Source of the DNA: Bacteroidales bacterium UBA3743
GTDB lineage: Bacteria; Bacteroidota; Bacteroidia; Bacteroidales; Paludibacteraceae
Length of the DNA: 64,000 nt
Direction: 5' to 3'
NCBI GenBank assembly: GCA_002371265.1
Contig: DFGT01000015.1
Span: forward strand, 143,078-207,077
Positions 42,759-51,337 of this stretch are shown in pieces. Below the pieces are notes generated by a model. The model had not been told where the DNA came from and did not search any database. It saw nothing but the letters and a program-made list of their open reading frames with translations. A program made the translations under genes and the position numbers. Numbering within the stretch: position 1 is the first letter of the stretch; every line of letters begins with the position of its first letter.

Positions 42759-45161
42759 TTATTTAACTATTTTATACCATACTCCACACTGCTCAAGCAT
42801 ATAGACGCCATGTGTAGAACCGATGTTTTCAAGCTCTGTAAATGAGTCAATTTCTCCGATGAATTGGCCTTTTTCATTATAAACGCGAATGACACCGTCT
42901 ACAGGCAACAACGCTGGAAGCGATTCGACGGACGACTGGTCTGTCACATGTACCTTATATATCAGCATTATCTGGGACTCACCGTATATCAACACCTGCC
43001 TGATAGTGCAAGTGTCACCCACCTTCGTATTGCCGGGATACTGGCCTATACGCATTCCGTTGCCATCCGGATCAATCTCAGCAAACACAGCCGCAGAAGT
43101 GGAATTTTCTGTCCACTGCTCCACATTTCCACTCAAATTATACCAGTAGCCTTTGTTGGCAGTGAATGATTTCTCCAAATTTCCGTTGCTGTCCACAGCA
43201 TATAGCGACACATTTTTACCAATTTCCGACAACAAATCTGAAGCAGAAATTCCGAGCAAACCGGCTAAGTTTGCCATATTCACATCAACTATAGTGGCGT
43301 TGTAGCCATCATTCACGTCGACTTCCACATTAAATGAATACTCAGCGACTGTAACAATCTGCTTGATTTTCAGATAGAATTCCTTCTCGACCTTCGTGTT
43401 ATTAGCATCTTTCATCACTATAGTCACATTTCCATCGAAACCTTCAGAAGGGACTCCAGACACAACACCGTCGCTACTCAAAGAAAGACCCGCAGGAAGA
43501 CGGGATCCATTCTTCAAATAGAACAAATAATCCTGCTCACCACCCTCGCCTTCAATTTTTGCGGAATAAGCCACGCCAGCCTCTCCATCAGGAAGCGACT
43601 CTGTGAGAAAAGCGAGAGGAGTGCTCAACTCATTTCCACAGCGGAAAGTCATTGTAGAGCCGGGATCGGAAAACTCCCAAAGATAGATGCCACTGTTGTT
43701 GCCATCATACCATTTAGCACTCGGATTGCTATTGTCGTCGAACACTTTCGGGCCATTCTTAGAGTTCCACATGCAATTTTTGGAAGTAGCAGGACGGCCG
43801 TCAAGAAGTTCCGGTTTTCCAGCATGGTTATTATCGCCCTTAGTGTTCACATGCCAGATCATAACACCAGGATTTTTAGTGCCATAATAGTTTGCATAAT
43901 GCTTGTCGCGCACCTCCATATAATAGCGTTCATTGGCATTTGCTCCAGTGCCATAGAAGACGGCAGCGTTTCCAACCTCCTGTTTTATAGTGATTTTACG
44001 ACCATCTTTTATATTAGTGATATCCTGTTTGTTAGTCAGCCAACCCAGTTCATCCATAGAATATGGATTTAGCAATTCCGGATTTTTCTCGTCAGGAGTC
44101 CAGAAAGTGTTGGCGATATTGAAATCCTTGATATTATTGTCGTCATTTTCATCCTCATAAGAATAGAAATCAGGCAAACCAAGCACAAGATGTCCGTTTT
44201 CATGGACGAATGTACCCATAGTGAGTTCCTTATCAAGATTCGACATCTGATAAGCATGCCATTCTCTTGATGAAATATTGGAGTATTTGCTTTTCAGATT
44301 GAATGTGTATCCTCCCTGATGTGGCCACAGTCCAGTCGCCCATTTCGACGGAGACGCTCCAGCATAAAAAATATTGATAGCCATTATTTTCCTGCCGTTG
44401 AAAGAGATGTCATTAAGGTCGAACCCATCCCTCTCCTTCGAAATGGCAAGCAATGCATCAGTCACAACAGGGAAAAAGCGGTCAGTAGTATAGTCTGTAG
44501 CATCAGATGGTGAATAATATTCGAAATTATTCGGAGCATGATATATATCTTTTGGCAAATAGTTGATATATGTCAGTTTACCGCCAGACATCCAACGAAA
44601 ATGTTCCTTGATCGAACGTGCGTTCCCGTAGACGGTGCGATCACTTGAATTTAGAAATGTCTCCACCTCTTCACGAGACACCGTAAATTTTCTGTCGGCG
44701 AAATCAATCATCAGACAGACACCGTAGACGGTATCAGGGAGCGACGTCGCTGCTCGCAATTGTGGAGCGGAGTCTTTATCCAATCCAAGCAAACTTTTAT
44801 GGTCTTCTATGATTTCTGTTCTCCTTTCCGCATTCAGACGGATATGCGGCTTCACAATCATACTCACTTCAGAAGGAGCCGCCCCGCCGTTGTATCTTAT
44901 TCCTGAAGAAGCATATTCCCTACCGTCGGCAGAAAGCATAGCATAACAGATGTAGCCGTCAACCTCATCACGAATAAGTGTATATCCATCTTCACTTTCC
45001 GCATCCATATAGAGATCCGTACCGAAAAGGCGAACCGACACAGTGTCGCCATCAGGTTGGACAAATTTATGTGGTGTAGCATGATACACTCGAGCGACTA
45101 CCGGAGAAAATATCATTTCCACAAGAGTCAATACTATAGTAAATAATAAAGTGTGTTTCAT
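42759..45161 (-). CDS. Secreted M6-family metalloprotease
   Basis: An 800-residue exported protease. The zinc site HENGH appears in TFVHENGHLVLGLPDF (about 317-321), the M6 (immune inhibitor A type) pattern. The propeptide-like N-terminus (about 25-130) is of the kind DGDTVSVRLFGTDLYMDAES. After the catalytic domain come a putative Ig-like domain (LPAGLSLSSDGVVSGVPSEG), then a DUF4859-like domain, and a tail IRVYNEKGQFIGEIDS resembling a type IX secretion signal. It probably degrades host or dietary proteins outside the cell. Confidence 0.9.
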   Translation of the reverse strand: MKHTLLFTIVLTLVEMIFSPVVARVYHATPHKFVQPDGDTVSVRLFGTDLYMDAESEDGYTLIRDEVDGYICYAMLSADGREYASSGIRYNGGAAPSEVSMIVKPHIRLNAERRTEIIEDHKSLLGLDKDSAPQLRAATSLPDTVYGVCLMIDFADRKFTVSREEVETFLNSSDRTVYGNARSIKEHFRWMSGGKLTYINYLPKDIYHAPNNFEYYSPSDATDYTTDRFFPVVTDALLAISKERDGFDLNDISFNGRKIMAINIFYAGASPSKWATGLWPHQGGYTFNLKSKYSNISSREWHAYQMSNLDKELTMGTFVHENGHLVLGLPDFYSYEDENDDNNIKDFNIANTFWTPDEKNPELLNPYSMDELGWLTNKQDITNIKDGRKITIKQEVGNAAVFYGTGANANERYYMEVRDKHYANYYGTKNPGVMIWHVNTKGDNNHAGKPELLDGRPATSKNCMWNSKNGPKVFDDNSNPSAKWYDGNNSGIYLWEFSDPGSTMTFRCGNELSTPLAFLTESLPDGEAGVAYSAKIEGEGGEQDYLFYLKNGSRLPAGLSLSSDGVVSGVPSEGFDGNVTIVMKDANNTKVEKEFYLKIKQIVTVAEYSFNVEVDVNDGYNATIVDVNMANLAGLLGISASDLLSEIGKNVSLYAVDSNGNLEKSFTANKGYWYNLSGNVEQWTENSTSAAVFAEIDPDGNGMRIGQYPGNTKVGDTCTIRQVLIYGESQIMLIYKVHVTDQSSVESLPALLPVDGVIRVYNEKGQFIGEIDSFTELENIGSTHGVYMLEQCGVWYKIVK

Positions 45162-45321
45162 AGTACATAAATTTCATTAATTAACTCCATAAAAGTACAA
45201 ATGAAAATGTAAATGACAAATCAAACAGGAAAAAACAAACAAGTATGGTATTTTTGTCTATGTATATAGATAATACAAGTTTAGCTTAAATTTCTCAAAA
45301 CAAGGATCTGAAATATCAATT

Positions 45322-45582
45322 ATATTAACGTGAGTTCGACGAAATCAAAAAGATAGTTGGAAGTGTCATAACTGAGGATTGTTAAGGGCGGAACGCCCTA
45401 ACCCCTTCCCACGTGCGAGCCGTAGGCGAGCACATAAAATTAAAAAAAAAACAGAGACACAAAGTTCACAGAGAAAGACTTCGTCTTTTTATGAGAAAAG
45501 GCATATCCTTTCTCTATGAACTGATTTATTTTAATTTTATGTGCTCGCCCGTCCTTTGGAATCCTCATTTATGACACACACC
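45322..45582 (+). repeat. Dispersed MITE-like element, composite copy J
   Basis: Left terminal motif ATATTAACGTGAGTTCGACG (45322-45341), then GTGTCATAACTGAGGATTGT, the GGGCG-GAA-CGCCC core, GCGAGCCGTAGGCGAGCAC, CACAAAGTTCACAGAGAAAG and an AAGACTTCGTCTTTTT stem. After that the sequence turns back: GTGCTCGCCCGTCCTTTGGA and ATCCTCATTTATGACAC are the inverse of the left half. The copy thus looks like two elements fused head to head. Confidence 0.75.
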
Positions 45583-45616
45583 TACTATAATATCGTTTCT
45601 CACATTATTTAAAACA

Positions 45617-45646
45617 AAAAACCGAACGATAAATCATTCGGTTTTT
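45617..45646. terminator. Intrinsic terminator without a matching gene
   Basis: AAAAACCGAA and TTCGGTTTTT form a stem around a 10-base loop with T on both sides. It lies between two divergent genes (M6 protease starting 45161 leftward, barrel protein starting 46129 rightward), so no annotated gene ends here. Apart from this, element J and a core scrap near 45945-45965, the 45162-46128 gap shows no gene. Confidence 0.7.
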
Positions 45647-46090
45647 TATGTTAGTTAGTTTTCATCATATTGCATTCTGTTTCACAACACGCAATAAAGT
45701 AGATATAATAATTTATAATAGGGTCAAAATCTTTTTGTACTGCAATGTTACTGCTTTATTCAACCACGCATGTTCAATTATTAAAATTTTATGTGGATTT
45801 TTTCAAAAAACGCCATTTCATCGAAAAAATCCACATAATTTGATAAAAAATCCACATAAAATCAGGTGCAAATCAGTCAACATTTAAGAAACAAATTAAG
45901 TTTGTTTGGAATATTTTGCGACAGAACCTCATTTCGCATCTAAAAAATAAGGATTGTCAAGGGGCCGAGCTTGATAATTATTGGAATTTTTCCTTCTAAT
46001 CTGCGAGAGTAAGAGCTAGCATTTAGTAAAAAAGTCGTTGACATACAGCATTTTCATCAAACAATTCATTAATAATACAATAAAATATTA

Positions 46091-46098
46091 TAAATTTG
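46091..46098 (+). promoter_or_regulatory. Putative -7 box of the Pro-rich barrel protein gene
   Basis: TAAATTTG matches TAnnTTTG, 31 bases before the start codon; a -33 element is not clear. Confidence 0.4.
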
Positions 46099-46128
46099 TC
46101 ACCAACTTATTTTAATGACTTATCAACA

Positions 46129-47109
46129 ATGAAGAAATTCAGGAATTATTGTTCGGTCTTTGCCTCAATAATTGTATTGTCTAATAATGTGTATGCACAA
46201 GACTCCGTGCCAGCTTCTACACCAGCTCCCGTGCCAACAGAGTCTGTCACTACACCTTCAGGTGCATCATCTGTTGTGAATATTTTTCCAATCCAAGCAC
46301 CTCAGACAACAGCTCCAGTAGCTCAGCAACCAATGGCTGTGCCGGTGCCTGTACCAGTGCCACCGCCACCACCAGCTCCGTGTCCGATAGTGGTAGACCC
46401 GGTTCCGCCAGCTCCGCCATGTCGTGAACCTGTATCTGTAGGATTCCGAGGCACATTGGGAATAAGCCGTTTTTCTGAAAGGACAAGAGAATCTGGCCAT
46501 AGCGTGGCTTACCATACAGACATCGACATCTTGCAGTCGAGCGCAAACGAGGTGTTCCTGCCATATCTTGAAGGTGGCATCGTGATTGACATTCCTATCC
46601 ATCACTATTTTGCTATATCTACGGGAGTGTTCTACTCACAGAAGGCCAACCATCGCAAATGTTTTATCGACACCACCAATTTCAAAAGTGAGAATGCAAT
46701 CATCACAAGAATCGGATATATAAAGATTCCTGGTCAGTTGACGTTGAGAAACTGGTTCACTGAGGACAGACGCTTTGATATAAGTGCAGGACCATATATG
46801 GCATTTGGAATCCACGGAAAAGTCAAAGAAAGATATATAAGCGACGTGGATGATATGATCATTCACGAGACGGAAACTAAAATCGACGTTTTCGACGAGA
46901 GTGTCTACGACAACAACAGCATGTCTCGCATTGCTCCATACAAACGTTTCGATTTCGGATTCTCGTTCGCCACCACTTACGAGTTCAGAAGGTACTGTAT
47001 CGGAGCCATCTTCGACATGGGTCTGACAGACATCACCAAACCAGAACATAACGTGGGTAACACAAGAACAAGAAGCATCGGTTTATTCTTCGGATATATG
47101 CTTAGATAA
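46129..47109 (+). CDS. Outer-membrane beta-barrel protein with proline-rich linker
   Basis: The start at 46129 gives the signal peptide MKKFRNYCSVFASIIVLSNNVYA-QD. A proline-rich segment (about 25-105; VPVPVPVPPPPPAPCP) precedes a barrel of the outer-membrane-protein beta-barrel type (VGFRGTLGISRFSE, YFAISTGVFYSQKAN, RRYCIGAIFDMGLTD), ending in FFGYMLR with an aromatic-basic terminus. The Pro-rich stretch may cross or bind the cell wall. A convergent terminator separates it from the acyltransferase gene. Confidence 0.85.
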   Translation: MKKFRNYCSVFASIIVLSNNVYAQDSVPASTPAPVPTESVTTPSGASSVVNIFPIQAPQTTAPVAQQPMAVPVPVPVPPPPPAPCPIVVDPVPPAPPCREPVSVGFRGTLGISRFSERTRESGHSVAYHTDIDILQSSANEVFLPYLEGGIVIDIPIHHYFAISTGVFYSQKANHRKCFIDTTNFKSENAIITRIGYIKIPGQLTLRNWFTEDRRFDISAGPYMAFGIHGKVKERYISDVDDMIIHETETKIDVFDESVYDNNSMSRIAPYKRFDFGFSFATTYEFRRYCIGAIFDMGLTDITKPEHNVGNTRTRSIGLFFGYMLR

Positions 47110-47136
47110 ATACGTAATTCGTAATGCTAAATGCTA

Positions 47137-47189
47137 ATGAGGATTGTTAAGGACGGAACGTCCTGACCCACACCACCTTGCGAGCCAAA
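47137..47189 (+). repeat. Dispersed MITE-like element, short copy K
   Basis: TGAGGATTGTTAAGGACGGA with a GGACG-GAA-CGTCC stem and then a lone GCGAGCC. It has the same paired stem change as copies G and H. Confidence 0.7.
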
Positions 47190-47230
47190 CAATCACTTAT
47201 AATTAAAAACTTAAGAGTTTCTTAATTATA

Positions 47231-47278
47231 AATATAAAATGGAGAGACGGAATGATTTCCGTCTCTCCATTTTATATT
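47231..47278. terminator. Bidirectional terminator between convergent genes
   Basis: A long stem pairs 47231-47251 with 47258-47278 (GGAGAGACGGA with TCCGTCTCTCC, extended by A/T runs) around a 6-base loop. It serves the barrel gene from the left and the acyltransferase gene from the right. Confidence 0.92.
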
Positions 47279-47301
47279 TAGACTATCAGCCAAAATCAAA
47301 G

Positions 47302-48312
47302 CTATATCTTGTTGACAATCTTTTCTACAGGATGGCATATGAAATTAATTATATACGAACTGACTAAGCTAATTAAAATCAAAACAATATATATTGCTAT
47401 AGGGTATTTAAGTTCATATATGTAATCATGAAATAAATAGTAGCAAAACCAAGAATGAATCATCCACATATTCATAGAATGATTTCCTAGCAACGCCAAA
47501 CATCTGTCAATAATTTTTAATCGAGGAGCATTCACGAACAACAATAAAAAAGGATACGCATAAAACTCGTCAAATGAGTAAGTATTATAACAACATCTAA
47601 GTAAAACCAACAATAACAAAAGTATCCATAAATATTTACCATAAGGTCTTATTTTCGATGATACCTTTTGAAAGACATCATGTTTTGCAGACATAGATCC
47701 TAAATAAAAAGACAACATCAAATTAAAATACAAGATAGGAATATATGCCCAATAATTATGGAATAAAAATCTTTCTCCATATCTGCTGATAAAAAAAGAA
47801 GTGGAAAGATTAATTAAAAACAAAATTGGCACAACTATTCCATCCTTATATCTGTCTGTAACTTTAAATACCCATGGAGATGTAAATGACAAAAGTACAT
47901 AAGGCAACAAAAACCAACATTCTCCATTATATGTGGTTTTGTATCCAGTAACATTGGACAATATCTTACTCCATGTCCCTGGATATCTATCTGGATAAAG
48001 AAAGCTTCCAATTCCGACAAATATCAACAAAATCACCCAATAATGCAATAATAGTTTTAGCAATCTTGAATATCTATGTTTATCTCCTTTTTTATAGACA
48101 ATATACATTCCATACCCACTCAAGATCAAGAAAAATGGCACAGGATTTGTTGCTCTTACCAATATATGAATTAAAGGAATATCTTCAATATACACGTTAT
48201 TATGACATAATAAAACATTATTCATCTGATTAAACAAATGAAGATAAAGCATAAGTAATATCGCAACTCCTTTTGATACTAGTGAATCCTGTTTGGAAAA
48301 AGAACTATCCAT
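47302..48312 (-). CDS. Acyltransferase 3-family membrane protein
   Basis: A 336-residue integral membrane protein with about ten helices. It opens QDSLVSKGVAILLMLYLHLF and has PFFLILSGYGMYIVYKKG, typical of acyltransferase 3 (OafA/WecH-like) enzymes that O-acetylate surface glycans using acetyl-CoA. The catalytic His is expected in the MLYLHLF helix. The end of the gene lies at a shared terminator. It is followed upstream by the GH16 gene with a 9-base gap, so the two are probably one leftward operon. Confidence 0.85.
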   Translation of the reverse strand: MDSSFSKQDSLVSKGVAILLMLYLHLFNQMNNVLLCHNNVYIEDIPLIHILVRATNPVPFFLILSGYGMYIVYKKGDKHRYSRLLKLLLHYWVILLIFVGIGSFLYPDRYPGTWSKILSNVTGYKTTYNGECWFLLPYVLLSFTSPWVFKVTDRYKDGIVVPILFLINLSTSFFISRYGERFLFHNYWAYIPILYFNLMLSFYLGSMSAKHDVFQKVSSKIRPYGKYLWILLLLLVLLRCCYNTYSFDEFYAYPFLLLFVNAPRLKIIDRCLALLGNHSMNMWMIHSWFCYYLFHDYIYELKYPIAIYIVLILISLVSSYIINFICHPVEKIVNKI

Positions 48313-48321
48313 TTTGTATTA

Positions 48322-49782
48322 CTAAATTCTGATTTTCATCATCATTCCTCCATTGATAGTGACGAAATAGATTCCTGTCGGCAACATTTGCAGGCTCACC
48401 TCCGTCTTGCCACCACCAATTTCATCCACCATACAGCAGACTCCACGTGAATCATAGACCTCCACCAGCATCTTTTGCTGCTCTTCCCCACTCCATACCA
48501 ATTTATTATCTATGAAACGAACTTGATCGCCACATTTTAGTTCATCTGCTGAAGTAACAATCTCTTCTCCAGGCTGGAAAATTCTCCAAAGAGCTGATTT
48601 GTCGTCTGGCAACGGAGCCTGGAAGATAGTTCCGTCTTTTCCGACCTGAAGATATTTTTCGCTATGGCGAGCCATCATCGTCACTACATTCGCCGTATAG
48701 TTTGGCTGTTTTTCAAAAGCGAACTGCTGATGTCCACCTCCATTCCAGTCCCAAATTCCTGCTTTAGCACCGTCTTCTTTACTTTCTCCTCCAATTTCCA
48801 ACACCTTGCCAGATATATTCAGACGGAATGTTCCGCTATACTGTTCAAACAGATTAATCCAAGCGTCGTCGCTGTTGCAATCCACCAGGCTCAAATCACC
48901 GGTGACACCGCTCATACATTTCCCTTCACTCACTGACATCACCTTAATTTTATCTGAAGGAATCATCTCACTCGCATCCTTCTTCCACACACGCACCCAG
49001 TCGCACTCTAAATACGCTGGATTGGCATTTGTCACCTGAATATTATCGCCTGCCCAACCGCCTACAGCCAAATTGATGATGATATAATTTCCTTTCAGCT
49101 GACTAATCTCCGTCGGACGATTATACGTAGCGATAACCTTATCATCAAAGTAAAATTTCAAATATGAGCTGGTCCACTCAAGTCCATAAGTGTGGAAATC
49201 CGCGCTTTTGTCAGGACCAGTGTGAGTGCCACCGAAGGAAGCTTCATGATCCCAAGCCGAACCGTGAGACGCATACCAATCTGTCTTAGTGTAATGCAAA
49301 TAGTAGTGATGAAGATTACGCTCGTGCGGCACCTCAAAAATATCTATTTCAGGCGGCCAACCATCCTGCAAAGTCCAAAACGCAGGCCATGTGCCAAGTT
49401 GCCAAGGCATCTTGAAACGACCTTCTATATATCCGCCGTTCACTTCAAAATGTCCACGCGTGTCGATAGCTCCTGAAGTATAGTCCAGAGAATATGTTTT
49501 TCCGCCATTGGAGCATGTGGCAGGAGCTTCCGGATGGCGACGAGCGTCAGCCCTGATAATCAGTTTTCCATCCTTGACAGAGACATTTTCCTCGACACAG
49601 TATGCCTGGTGATTATGTGTATGTCCCCAATTATAAGTAGGGTTCCACTTGCTCTTGTCGAGAGAGTTTCCTTCAAACTCGTCATTAAAAACCATTGTCC
49701 ACCCTGAAGAAGAAGGTGGAGCGGCATAAGCGGCAGTAAAAAGTGAAAATGCAGTCAACGCTGCTGAAATGTTAGATTTCAT
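48322..49782 (-). CDS. Secreted GH16-family beta-glucanase with ricin-like lectin domain
   Basis: A 486-residue exported enzyme (signal peptide ending TAAYA-APP). The GH16 jelly roll (about 25-270) contains the catalytic motif EIDIFE in WPPEIDIFEVPHE, after a GWTMVFNDEFEGNSL opening. It cleaves beta-1,3 or mixed-linkage glucans; exact specificity not set. A ricin-type beta-trefoil follows (about 280-400; KVLEIGGESKEDGAKAGIWD). The tail VEVYDSRGVCCMVDE, then LPTGIYFVTING, is a type IX secretion-like signal. First gene of the leftward pair with the acyltransferase. Confidence 0.92.
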   Translation of the reverse strand: MKSNISAALTAFSLFTAAYAAPPSSSGWTMVFNDEFEGNSLDKSKWNPTYNWGHTHNHQAYCVEENVSVKDGKLIIRADARRHPEAPATCSNGGKTYSLDYTSGAIDTRGHFEVNGGYIEGRFKMPWQLGTWPAFWTLQDGWPPEIDIFEVPHERNLHHYYLHYTKTDWYASHGSAWDHEASFGGTHTGPDKSADFHTYGLEWTSSYLKFYFDDKVIATYNRPTEISQLKGNYIIINLAVGGWAGDNIQVTNANPAYLECDWVRVWKKDASEMIPSDKIKVMSVSEGKCMSGVTGDLSLVDCNSDDAWINLFEQYSGTFRLNISGKVLEIGGESKEDGAKAGIWDWNGGGHQQFAFEKQPNYTANVVTMMARHSEKYLQVGKDGTIFQAPLPDDKSALWRIFQPGEEIVTSADELKCGDQVRFIDNKLVWSGEEQQKMLVEVYDSRGVCCMVDEIGGGKTEVSLQMLPTGIYFVTINGGMMMKIRI

Positions 49783-50409
49783 ATTGCTATTAGAATTTCA
49801 TTTGTTTTAAATTAATTGTATGGATAAAATCCAAACCTACCCCATCCTGTTCATCAACACCACTATATCGCATGTTTATCCATATAGCCAATTAATATTC
49901 TTCACAATTTGTGTTTTTTAGGGCATAAAAATAAGGATAAAAAAGAGAATTAAGCAATAAATATGTAGAAAGGAGTTGTAAAGCATAAAATATAATAAGT
50001 TTTTTATTATTTGGAGTAACGACGACACTCTAATGCAATGTATATATCAAAAAAGCCATCCATTCTTTATTTATACGAAAAGGGGAAAATGGAATATGAA
50101 CAAACACTCAAAAATTGTTGTTCAAAATTTTAACCAAAAGGATGCAAAAAGTTTCAAACTTGAAGCAAAACAAGCAAAATTCTTTCAATTTAATTTTAGT
50201 GTCAAAAAGCATAAATTTCTTTTAAAATTTTACCCAAAACACTTGCATTTGTGTGTTATAAAGCATAATTTTGCATCGTCAAAAAGAAAAAAAAAGACTT
50301 AAAAAATATAAACGATGGTACTTATTAATATTTTGTTGACTAAGCTTTACAAAAAGTACGCTCCAAAGTTCTAATTTGGTTTGTTTGTTAGATCTAAAGC
50401 AAAGCAGCG

Positions 50410-50446
50410 ACGCACCCAAGAAATTGGATGCGTTTTTGTTTTTTTA
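50410..50446 (+). terminator. Intrinsic terminator with GAAA tetraloop and no upstream gene
   Basis: ACGCA-C-CCAA and TTGG-A-TGCGT close a GAAA loop (50410-50433) and run into TTTTTGTTTTTTT. The upstream sequence to 49783 is AT-rich: the 89-codon open frame at 50033-50302 looks non-coding. The terminator could close an unannotated small RNA in roughly 50300-50410. No promoter could be fixed. Confidence 0.8.
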
Positions 50447-50631
50447 AACTCTTACCTCATATATGTGAAACATTTCATAATAACGTAGACCTTGAACACA
50501 AAATATTCAACAAGACACAAATCGAGATATTACATTTGCATTGAGTAAAATACCGACTAAATACCAACTTAGAAAGTGAGTGATTTATGTCCAAAAACAT
50601 CATTACTTTAGACGAAACTAATTATTTTTTA

Positions 50632-50641
50632 TATAATTTAG
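50632..50641 (+). promoter_or_regulatory. Weak -7-like box before the cas operon
   Basis: TATAATTTAG, about 23 bases before cas6, resembles TAnnTTTG with one mismatch at the last positions. No other candidate is closer to the cas6 start. Confidence 0.3.
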
Positions 50642-50663
50642 CATCATAAACAAAAAAAACGGA

Positions 50664-51323
50664 ATGAAAATTAGGACTTTTTTAATCAAGTTTACGGCAG
50701 AGATAAGACAAAGTGAGATTCCATTATTTAGAGGGGCAATAAACGCCATATTGGAAGAAAACCACAGCATACTTTTCCATAACCATACAGACGATGGATT
50801 CAGATATTCCTATCCACTTATTCAATATAAAAGAATAGGAGGCAAAGCGGCTATCATGTGCGTGGGAGAAGGCACGAAAGTCATTGGAGAATTCTTTTGC
50901 AGACAAGAATTATCTCTACAGATAGGCAAAAGGTCCATAGTTTGTGAAGTTGACGAGATTGTTGCCAAATACCATAACATAACAATCACAGAAGAGTTAA
51001 TATCATATAGAATAAGGAAATGGTTACCATTCAACTCCGAAAACTACGAAACATATATGAAAGCCAAAGGGATCGTGGAAAAATACCAAATATTGGAAAA
51101 AATAATGACAGGAAATATACTATCGATGGCCAAAGGATTGGAAATGACGATAGAAACACCTCTTTGTGTCAAATTGGAGGAAATAATAGATACATACAAT
51201 ATAACATTCAAAGGTATCAAAATGATGAGTTTTGATCTTGATTTCATGGCAAACATCACAATGCCAGACTTTTTGGGATTGGGAAAAGGAGTAAGTCATG
51301 GATTTGGAAATATAACAAACTGA
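50664..51323 (+). CDS. cas6: Cas6 crRNA-processing endoribonuclease
   Basis: A 219-residue RAMP-fold protein. The C-terminal Gly-rich loop LGLGKGVSHGFGNI (about 204-217) is the Cas6 signature. FRYSYPLIQYKRIGGKAAIM lies in the ferredoxin-like N-terminal half, and the pattern MKIRTFLIKFTAEIRQSEIP opens it. Cas6 cuts the repeat of the precursor transcript to leave an 8-nt 5' handle, here expected to be ATTAAGAC. A catalytic His is plausible (H40s to 50s, DDGF region) but not certain. First gene of the cas operon; 14 bases before cas10. Confidence 0.9.
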   Translation: MKIRTFLIKFTAEIRQSEIPLFRGAINAILEENHSILFHNHTDDGFRYSYPLIQYKRIGGKAAIMCVGEGTKVIGEFFCRQELSLQIGKRSIVCEVDEIVAKYHNITITEELISYRIRKWLPFNSENYETYMKAKGIVEKYQILEKIMTGNILSMAKGLEMTIETPLCVKLEEIIDTYNITFKGIKMMSFDLDFMANITMPDFLGLGKGVSHGFGNITN

Positions 51324-51337
51324 AAAAATAGAGAAAT

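Noticed and set aside
50033..50302. 89-codon open frame upstream of the cas operon
   Set aside because: Low-complexity Lys/Phe/Gln-rich product, no ribosome-binding context, no family resemblance; AT-rich spacer DNA is more likely.
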